Source: Folioceros fuciformis
Lineage: Eukaryota > Anthocerotophyta > Anthocerotopsida > Anthocerotales
Direction of reading: 5' to 3'
DNA length: 22,902 nucleotides
Assembly: GCA_049999805.1 (NCBI GenBank)
Contig: JBNGIO010006230.1
Span: forward strand, 196,298-219,199
Position 1 is the stretch's first letter; each line of letters starts with the position of its first letter. A program made the translations under genes and the position numbers. Positions 8,409 to 18,000 of the stretch are shown here, in pieces. The notes beneath the pieces were generated by a model, which ran no database searches, was not told where the DNA came from, and saw nothing but the letters and a program-made list of their open reading frames with translations.

Positions 8409-11400
8409 TCAGTTTACATCGGGTGAGAGTAACTTTGCTAGCTCATCCAATGGCAGGCCTCTCTCCGTTGTCGAGGAGAAGGAAATTGGACTGGGTTCCT
8501 CGACTGCCTGTTTCTGTTTGACCCTACTCTTGTCCTTGGCAGCATGTCTTGTGTCCTGTCTAGGGGGTGGGACGTAAAGAGTTTGGGCTTTCTCCTTCAG
8601 CTTATCCAGATCTAAGGACTCCGGCTGATCTAGAGTAACAGCAGTTCCAGTCTCTATAGCTTCTTCCCAAAGCTTATCCAAAGGGCTCCTCTCTCCCGGC
8701 TCATTTCCTGCAAGGCCCTTAGTAGAGCTACCGTTGCTGTTCACCCCGTCAGAGATGAGACCTGTCTCCTCCTTGTCTCCAATTTCTGACAAAACTTGCT
8801 CTGACCGGAGCTCGGCCACCACCAGCGTACTGTCGGCAGAGTCCAACTCTGCAGGTGCACCATCATGGTCTGTTCCTTCAGCCTCCACATTAGCGTAATC
8901 AGATTCTACAGGGCCCTCATCAGCTAATTCGACATCTGAACCACTGTCAGAATCGTCAGAACCTTCCGAATCAATTGTCCCAGGTGTACTGGAATCGGCG
9001 ACAGGGTGTTTCTGTGACTCAGCTGCTTCCAAGTCCCGTCCTTTCCACAAAAGAAGTTGTTCTTTTTCGAAGGAGAGGAGGACACAGGGAACCAGGTCCT
9101 GTGATGTCACCCACAGCACCAGTCAGAGACTTACGAGGAGACTGCTGCCCCATTGCTTCTTTCGTAATCCAGAAAGGGAAACTTACCTTCAACTTGGCCC
9201 CTATTTTCTTGTAATCGCTTGGATTCAGACCCTTACAATCTAGTCGCACAAGATCGTCAAACAAGAAGCCATCTCGCACCTCTTGAACCAGGTGCATATA
9301 AACTCCATTCTTATCTGCCAGGAGAGATAAAGAAATCTGGTAAGCACTCAGGATCATGTATACAGCGCTGTACAGCGGTTCTTATGCAGCCTCGGAGCGA
9401 CGGACATTGAAATGAGGGCAAGGATGAGTAAAAGGAACGTACTGAGCTTCTTCAATGGAGTAATACGGCGACCTCTCTTTCGCAGTTCATGAACCTCTTC
9501 CCTCGTCATCCCATCTGGAACGGCCTTGATAAGCTTCGGATAAATGGGTGAAAGAGGTTTCCACAGCATCAGCGGGATAAATGGTCTGTCTTTATAGTTG
9601 TAGTACCGTCCTCGATAGAGATAGACTGTGCCACCTACACGCTCTATGATTATCCCACCAGTCTTGTCCTGTATGCAAATGTAAGCTCAGTCAATACCCT
9701 TTAGAACGACACCGGCTGATGAAGGGGCCCTTGATCACGGGAATCTACCTCAAGGTGAAAGCACACATTATCCATGTCCACAGTAGGAACACCCTTGCAT
9801 TTGATTTTGATGCAACGCCGCCGCTTCCAGTGTGAATGGACCAGGTCAAGCATGTTGTGAGTCAAACCATCCCTTCCTGAATACAGACAGAACAAACGGT
9901 TGTGAACAAGAGCAGCAGCCTGAACCAAAGTGACACATCTCAGCGTACAAAGCACAAGGAACTGCCACAAAGCTTACCGAGATTGAGTTGACGATTACCC
10001 TTGCCGCAACTCTCCACCAGCTCTTTTATCTCAGCCTTCGTCAAAGGCTCCCCGATTATCTCCTCTCGCGTCTTTGCAGGCTTGGGGCCTTGACCTGCAG
10101 GGAAGGGCCCCGGTTGCTGCACAAACTTAATACCCTTCTTCTGAGGAGGTGGGTTGAAAGAATCAAACTCAGGAGCATTCTTCTTCTTGCTTTTCTTCAA
10201 CGGGGCCTTCCCTGTCCAAGGACGATCCATTGTCTGGGGCCCAAACGGAGAGAACTGGTTACGGACCTTAAGAGGTGCCACCTTTGGAACCTCGGAGTAG
10301 CTGTACTGAAACTCGAAAGGCAGGGCCGAGGGAACTGGAGATGCAAAGCTTTCATGCACCTCGTCTGATCTAACACCTTTATGTACAGCAGACTGGTCCC
10401 CTGCAGAAATTTGACTAGAAGAGTTCTCCAGCTTTTCAGAAGGGGACACATCTGTGCTGGACGAGGGATCTGTCTCACCAGGGGAAGGCACACTCGTGGA
10501 AGGGAAAGTGGCCTTCTCTGTTAAATGAGGCTGCACCACAAAATCTTCTTCTACAGAATCTTCCGTGAGCCAGGGAGCAGGGTTCTGCCTAGGCTGTGTG
10601 GTCGACACCTGAGTGGAGTTGGTGGGAACATCCACAGCAACCGTAGCAGATGTGGAGTACATTCGAGGAGGCCCTGCAGGTTTTTTCTTGCTGTACTTCG
10701 AATATCTCCCAGGTATTGACGGGTTGGACGGCACAGACCGTGACCCTACAGACTTGGAAGCAAATCTGGCTGCAGGATTCCTCGTCCCCCAGAGGTCCTC
10801 CCCCAACTTCCTCCCCTCCACAGCAGCATCCTCATCACCCTCCAGGTACGAGAAAAACCCACGGCGTGCAGGAGGATTGGAGAAGGGATTCACAATGCTA
10901 TCCGGAAAGAACTTGGACAGAGGAGGCAACCCATTGTCAGGCTTAACCGGAGCCACCGCAGGGCTCGAAACCTGCCTACTCGCTCCAACCCCACTTCCCT
11001 GCCCCGCAATGTCCTGAACAGGAGCCTCGCTCAAGGACTTGCTCAGCCGGGACCAAGGGGAGCTGCTGGTCCCTGCGGGGGGCGTTCGGGAGTCATTGGC
11101 GTAGAAGCCGGGCTCCCATTCCGGGGAATCTCCCGCCTGGCCCCCTTGCCTGGATCCCCTGTTCAAGAACTTGCTGAACGCCTCGCGTCTGGTACTCGAT
11201 GAGGAAGCCTGAGACCCAGACTCCGACCGCCGGAAGCGCGCGCTCCTATTGTCACGTCCGTCATCCGACCCGTTCCCATTCCTTCGCTCCCCACCTCTGC
11301 CTCTGTCCCTGCCTGGGCCCGAATTATCGAATTCACTCCCCGTTTCCACGCCGAGCCCATCATTCCAACCTCGCATCCAATTAACCTGCCTCCGCTCCCC

Positions 11401-11742
11401 TCTTCCACCCAGCCTCCCGCTCCTGGGCGGCTCCAATCCTTGCCCACTGATGCCAACATCCTCGTCCAGGTCCCTGCTAGCCCTGGAGTCCAAAATCTCC
11501 CACTCCCCTTCTCCATTTACGCTGGAGGATGCTGTCGCCTGCAAACTGCAAGGAACGCGCCGCCGGAAACCGGGCAACACCCTCTCGCGGCCTGGTGTCT
11601 GAGACGAAGGCAGGGAATGCCGCACCGAGTCCCAGTGAGCATGGTGCCGGCAGATCGAGAGCGAGAGGAAGCGGCGCTGCGAGCCCAGCCTGGTCCGGCA
11701 GCCGGGGAAGACATGGCAAGCGATTCCCAGCCGCATTGCCAT
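8409..11742 (-). CDS. CRS2-associated factor (CAF1/CAF2-like), chloroplast group II intron splicing factor with two CRM domains
   Basis: Plant CAF proteins bind CRS2 and promote splicing of group II introns in the chloroplast. Exons: 11742-9978, 9876-9749, 9668-9443, 9314-9187, 9098-8409; introns of 101, 80, 128 and 88 bp are all GT-AG, and the join gives 978 residues. Residues 1-40 look like a transit peptide ([12 protein letters not shown], basic, Ser-rich). A long low-complexity Gly/Arg/Ser/Pro region follows. The conserved core opens with [15 protein letters not shown] and [10 protein letters not shown] (within about 515-550). CRM1 is about 570-660 ([43 protein letters not shown]); CRM2 is about 682-771 ([49 protein letters not shown]). 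An acidic tail of about 207 residues ends it. The total is longer than angiosperm CAF1/2 (roughly 560-700). An in-frame ATG at 11835 would add 31 residues. I cannot separate CAF1 from CAF2. Confidence 0.9.
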
Positions 11743-11974
11743 CTTCTGTGCCTCCTCCTCAGACCACAGGCCTGTCAGTCCATGGGACCCATGGCCATCG
11801 CTCGATGCGCCTCGCAGAGAGCAGAATCGCAGCATTCAAAATGCAATAAGGTGTTGCAACACGAATGTTTTGTCTTGCGGCTCGGGGAAAGATAAACCCT
11901 GAACCCTTGCGGGTAAATGTGTGAAGATACAACGTCCGAAACACTTGCAAGATATACAGGCTAGTCAAGCTAAT

Positions 11975-14158
11975 CTAGATGGTAGCAACTCGTTGTTTGA
12001 CTCTGGCTTTCTCCGCATCGATGATGCAGCAGATGGAGGAAACTGTCCTGTCGAGTTGCCCATCTGCGTTCACCACTGCGTAGTCGAACTCATCCAGTCT
12101 CTTCAGCTCCTCACGAGCTGTGGCTATCCGCAGGATGACCTTGTCCAGAGTCTCGGTCTTGCGGGTAAGCAGCCTCTTGACTAGCGAGGTCTCGTTTTCC
12201 GCCACCAGAAAAATGAACACTGCGTTTGATCCCAGGATGGAGCGCACGGTTGCAGCTCCCTGGACATCCACTCTGAGGACCACATCAGTTCCCCTGGCCA
12301 TGCAGTCTCGCACCTGGACAAGCAATGTCATGTCAGTCAACGCATGCTCTGGCAAGCAGGTGACGAGTGTGTTGGTACCAGCCTACTGCACAAGGTGTGA
12401 ACCTGTTGTTTGGGTATGCCCTTGTAGTCCCCGTACACCAGTGCATGCTCCAAAAGCTCCCCTTTCTCCACCATAGACACGAACTCTTGCTTGCTTACAA
12501 AGAAGTAGTCGAGTCCGTCGACTTCCCCCGGCCGTTGGGGGCGTGTTGTGGCTGTCACGACGAAGTGGACGTCTTTCCGAAGCTCCTGTAGCCGCTGCGT
12601 TCAAAGATGGATTTGATGAGAGGGGCACCTCTGGCATGATGGCAAGGTAGCATATGATGGATGGAAGCAAAAAGCGAGCCAGACCTTGATGACAACATCC
12701 TTGCCTACACCGCTGGGGCCGCTGATGACTATGACTAGAGGCTTCGGCCGTGGGACTTGAGGTTCTCGTCCGAGAGGTGAGCCTAGGGACTGCTCCAATG
12801 CCTTGAGTACAGCTGCCTGAGCAAACACAGTCGATGGCATTACAACAGGTGAACCAGCTGCTAACCTGACCTCCGGACAGCGAAGGGAGGGAGCTTTACC
12901 TGCATCTGACTTTCTCCACCTTCGTCATCTGCCGAAACCGGGGATGATTCACCACCATCAACATGACAAGGACCGCATCCTGATCGCAGCTCAGGTTCGG
13001 ACACAGGCCCCTGATCAACCCTTCGAGCACTGTCAACTCTCAACATCTGAAGCTTCTCCTCGTCCAAGGAAGGGAGGCCAGAAGTGACAAGTACCTGTGC
13101 AACGCCTATTCAATGTTGACAGCTGGGACAACCCACAACATCGCACAGCGAATTCAACGAGTCCACCTCAACTAGTAACATCAACCACCTACCTCGGAGC
13201 TGGTCCCCGACTCGTCGGTCGCTCGAGAAGAAGTAGATGCGGGGATTTCCGTCAGTGGCTTAACTGCACCATATTCGCCATTGCAACAACCGTCTGTCTG
13301 AACGGGAGACTCGGTTGATACTGGAGCACCTGTGGAATACATGTACCTTGGGGCTGTTCCCCTGCGCGAGGATTGGCAACCGCCATCACGAAACCATCTC
13401 GGAAATCTGCTGGGGCTGGATAGCCAGTGGCATTCTGATGCTCCAGCTGAGAAGAACCTGGACGGTGCCCGCGAGGTACGGCAGGAAGAGGTCCCCCACT
13501 CCCTCCGTCTTCTTCCTTGAACGCCACCATTAAGCTCTGTTCCATCTGATACCAAAAACTTTGGGAATCGCTGCGATCCACAGACAATATCACTAAACAA
13601 AGAGGCTGGAGAGGAGCTGGAGGCTGAAGTGTCATCCACTGCCCCAACGCCAGTCCAGAAATTATCGTCACACGAGATGCATCCCAGAGGTGATGAAATC
13701 TTCAATTGGCCTCCACAAACGTAGCCTTGCGATTCTATCTTTAAGCTTGTGCTGGCTTGCACACTCCCTGCCCAAGGTAGGTACATTCTCTCAACTTTCT
13801 CCTCCAATCCCTTCAGCCACAAATCGCCCCCAGAGATGGTGCAGACTCCAAAATCATCACCCAGCCTCCCGCTGGTCCCAGCATCTGCATTTCCGGTGCT
13901 CCTTTCCTCGATACCTCTGAGATGAACAATTTCATCTCCATCCTCATTGGGAATCGACAAAACTGACAGCTGCGACTTCTGGACGGGGAGATGGGATCGG
14001 ACCACACATCTCCTGCAACGCGCAACTACGGAGGAAGGGATGAAGCAGAGCTGGTGGGCGAGAGACAACGATAGAGGGGGGGAGGAGGGGCGGTGCAGAG
14101 CCAGCTTCCTTCTGAAACTTGGCAGCATGGAACATACTATGCCCAGCCGCAATGCCAT
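11975..14158 (-). CDS. Organellar-type guanylate kinase (GMP kinase) with long N-terminal extension
   Basis: Phosphorylates GMP or dGMP to GDP/dGDP with ATP (EC 2.7.4.8). Exons 14158-13193, 13094-12900, 12816-12685, 12594-12403 and 12313-11975; introns of 98, 83, 90 and 89 bp are GT-AG and all phase 0, giving 607 residues. The kinase core has P-loop GPSGVGKD (420-427), the GMP-binding block [18 protein letters not shown] (from about 447), [32 protein letters not shown], the lid LLTRKTET and the C-terminal [10 protein letters not shown]. Asp after the P-loop Lys, where Ser or Thr is usual, matches plant plastid/mitochondrial guanylate kinases (Arabidopsis GK2/GK3, rice V2 type) as I remember them. 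Residues 1-60 ([10 protein letters not shown], basic, Ser/Leu-rich) look like a transit peptide, but the extension before the kinase is unusually long. The kinase part is secure; exon 1 as coding rests on an open frame and a strong donor (GAG|GTAGGT). The CAF start lies only 232 bp downstream. Confidence 0.85.
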
Positions 14159-15085
14159 GCTCCTGTGGTCACTGCAACCGTTACTTTCGGCTGTGACACC
14201 CGATACAAGCCACGCATTCTGAGGAAGGCCACGCAGATTTTTCCATCCACAAATGCTACCCACCAGCCGTTCCTCACCACGGGACTCCTAGACTGGGATG
14301 CGCAGCCAAACCGTCAGGTTTCTCTCTGTGGTCTGCGGCTTAGTCACAGTCTCTTCCAGTAATAAACCTCTCTCGTCTGATTAGCTGTTGGGATACACAG
14401 GGAAACAGGGAGCGGTGGTGCAGAAGCCCACCAGCTTTGCGATTGAGCCGCTCTCAGGAGTATGGCCAAATTTGGTCCCTCACTCCTACCGGAAGGTGGT
14501 GTGGCCGAGTGGAAGAAGTACGGCCACAATGGTGCTTGTTTCCTGCCAAGCCTAGCACCTGCATTGGACACGGACAATGGAAGAGTCAGAGCACGGACTG
14601 GAATGGAAGGATTGTATCGGACATCGCCCTGCACGTCTTTGGAATGGTGGCTCACTGGAAGGCAGGTATGAGGATTGCATTCTGCTGTGTGTAGCTTGTC
14701 TGTTGGAGTGTTTTGTATTCCGCTTTTAATCTGGTTGTATGGACGTTTGGCTGCTTGTAGCTGCGGGCTTGTCGGTTTGCGGCATTTTGGCCTCGAGGTA
14801 ACGACGGTGCTGCTAGGTCGAAGAGGGTCTGCGAGCCTTTTTGTAGGCTAGCATACCACACCCAGCTGGAGAGTGAGGTTTCGGGGCCAGCAGAGAATAG
14901 GCTTGGAAGCAGAGAGTCTGTGAGGTAATTAGCCTCTGCATCAGGCCATGGGCACACTGTAGCTTGTACCAGGTGGAAGGCTATTGAAATTTTTGGTTGA
15001 AGCACGGCCAAAGAGGGACTGAAAAGTTTCCCATTGGTGTCAAGCATTTGGCAGGATACGCAGTAACTCCGGTGAACCTGCGAGG
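14159..15085. promoter_or_regulatory. Divergent promoter region of guanylate kinase and PPR genes, with a possible PPR 5' exon
   Basis: Head-to-head spacer serving both genes. It contains a plus-strand stretch ending in a good donor (GGCAG|GTATGA, GT at 14666-14667). An acceptor CATTTGGCAG before 15055 could join it to the PPR frame: the frame starting ATG at 14577 runs open to that donor and stays in phase. An open frame from the ATG at 14462 to the same donor looks more protein-like but would not join in phase at that acceptor. Other donor-like sites lie at about 14798 and 14922. The exon structure is therefore unresolved. No TATA box is obvious. Confidence 0.35.
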
Positions 15086-18000
15086 GTGAGGAAGTTTTGT
15101 GAGGAGGGTCAGCTGGATAAGGCATTGGAGGCTCTGCTTCGCATGGACCAGGAAGGCACTGTGCCTTCGGTGCAGACATACAAGTACCTCTTGCAGGCAT
15201 GCTCCGTTCGGAAGGCTCTAGATCAGGCCATACGAGTGCATACTCATATTATCGGACACGGGCTGGAGTCTGATGGTTGTTTGAGTGAAACTGTTGTGTG
15301 CACTCTTATCAAGTGTGGAGGTCTGGTACATGCACTGGAGGTGTTCCGTGCACTGCCGGTCCGAACTGTTTCATCCTGGAATGCAGTTCTTTCGAGTTAC
15401 ATCAAGGGCGGGCAAGGTGGGGAGGCTTGGAGAATGTATGAGCAAATGATGGAACAAGGTGTGCAGCCAAATCGGTTCACATTTCTCACCATACTAAAAG
15501 CCTGTTGCAGCTCAGCAGACTTGGCGAAAGGGAAGCATGTACATGCTGACATAGTTCGGCATTCTTGTTTGTCCGATGTATGTGTTGGAAATTCGCTTAT
15601 CCATATGTATGCAAGCTGTGGGAGCATTGTAGATGCACGTGGCGTGTTTGACTCGTTATGTGAGAGAAGTGTGGCGTCATGGAATGCAATGATTTCAGGA
15701 TATGCTGAACAGGGGGACGGAGACAATGCATGGCAGCTGTATTCCCAAATGCAGGATCAAGGCATTAAGCCAGATGCTCGGACCTTTGTAAGTGTGCTCA
15801 AAGCGTGTAGGAGTCTTGCGGCTCATGAAGCTAGCAGCAGGGTTGGTAAGGAGTTAGTCAAACCGGAATTGCTGAAGAAGGTAAGGGTGATATATGCTGA
15901 AGTTGTCCGAATCGGAGAACCAGATGTTTATTTAGGCAGCTCCCTGGTTAACATGCTTGCAAGCTCTGGAAGCATGAGAGATGCACTTTGTGTGTTTGAA
16001 ATGTTGCCAGAGCGCAATGTGGTGACGTGGAATGCCATGATTGCAAGGTATGCTGAACTCGAACAAGGTGAGGAAGCTTTGCAACTATACTTTCGAATGC
16101 TGGATGAGGGTATTACACCATCTGATCGGACTTTTGTCTGTGCGCTCAAAGCGTGCATCAGTCTCGCGGACAGAGAACCACCTATCCTGGTTGGTGGGCA
16201 GACCATGAAGCTGCACACGCTGCGAAAGGGGAAGCTTATATGTGCCGCTGCTGTCCAAAGTGGCTATGGATCTGATGTCTATGTTGGAAGCAGCATCATT
16301 GGTCTGTACGCCAGCTGTGGGAGTATTGCAGAGGCCCAAGATGTTTTTAATAATTTGTCCCAGCGAAATGTGATGGCATGGAATGCAATGATTGCAGGAT
16401 ATGTTGCTCATAAACAAAATGAAGAAGCCTTGCATTTGTTCTCTGAAATGAAAAAGGACGGAATCCAGCCAGACTCTCGAACTTTTGTCAATGTCCTCAA
16501 AGCATGTAGTAACAACTCACAGAATGAACGAAGTGTTTTGGTGAGTGGTCAAGACATCAAAGCGAAGCCTTTGCAGCAGGGAATGGCATTGTATGATGAA
16601 GCCACTCAAAGAGGTTATGGGTCGAATCTGTTTGTTCTGAACACTCTTATCGATGTGTATGCGAAGTGTGGCAGTGTTGCAGATGCTCGACGAGTCTTTG
16701 ACACTTTGCCAGAGCGCAACCTTGTTTCTTGGAATTCCATGATTGCTGGATATGCTGAGGGAGAGCTGGGTGATAGGGCTTTGGAACTGTATCAGGTCAT
16801 GCGAAGGGAAGGTGTCAGACCAGACATTTGGACAATGGTCAGCTTGCTCAAGGCATGTAGCAGCCTTGCCATCAGGGAGTCAAGCACCCATGTTCAAGGC
16901 CACACAGTCAAAGTGAAGTCGTTGCAGAAGGGAAACGCCATTTATGCTCATGCTGTTCAGAATGGTTATGCATCAGACGTCTACATTATCAACAGTGCCA
17001 TTGATATGTATGCAAAGTGTGGGTGCCTTGTGGACGCAAGAAGTATATTTGACAATTCCTCTGAGCGCAACATAGTGTCCTGGAATGCCATGATGGCTGG
17101 ATATGTGGAGCAGGAGAAAGTTGAGCCAGCTTTCCAACTATACTTTCAAATGCAAGTGAATGGTGTGAAACCAGACCTTCGGACCTTCATCACCGTGCTG
17201 AAGGCATGCAGCATCAGTGCCACGCAAGACGAGGACACAGAGATGAATGCACAATTGGGTAGAAGAAACGCTGTCCAGATTGGGAAGGCAATACATGCTG
17301 AAGTAGTTCGAAGAGGATATGAATCAGACCTTTTCGTAAACAGCAGCCTTCTAACTATGTATGCTAACTGTGGGAGCATTACAGATGCACGGCAGGTGTT
17401 CGACTCAGTGTCCCAGAGGAATGTTGTGTCTTGGAATGCAATGATTGCAGGATATACACAGCTGGGATTCAGTAAGCAAGCTTTACAGCTGTTTGCACAG
17501 ATGAAGGAGGAAGGCATCCGACCAGATTCGTGGACCCTTGTCGGTGCGATCAAAGCATGTGTTGAGAACGCGAGAAATGAATCAGGAATGGTACTAGATG
17601 GACATCCAGTCAAAGTGGAGTCTCTCAGGCAAGGGAAGGCAATACATGTGGAAGCGGTTGAGAGTGACCATGAGTCAGATGGGTTCGTTGGGAATTCGCT
17701 CATTTCGATGTTCGCAAACTGTGGTAGCATGCTGGACGCATGCCATGTGTTTGACAGAATGCCGCAACGTAATGTTGTATCCTGGAATGCAATGATTGCC
17801 GGGTATTGTGAGCTGCAACATTATGAGAAGGCGTTTCAGCTCTACACTCAAATGCAGGAGGCAAGGTTCAGACCAGATGAAGCAACGTTCCTCTGCATCC
17901 TTAGAGCGTGTAGCAATGTGGGGGCCCTGGATGTTTGCATTCAGATCCATCGTAATGTGATCGAAACTGGATATCAGTTGACTGGCGTGCTAGCTTCTGC

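Noticed and set aside
14652-15200. 182-codon minus-strand frame before the PPR gene
   Set aside because: It overlaps the PPR start on the other strand, has no recognisable motif and crosses the head-to-head promoter region.
17146-17730. 194-codon minus-strand frame inside the PPR gene
   Set aside because: It mirrors the repeated PPR modules and has no independent support; it is a shadow of a repetitive coding sequence.
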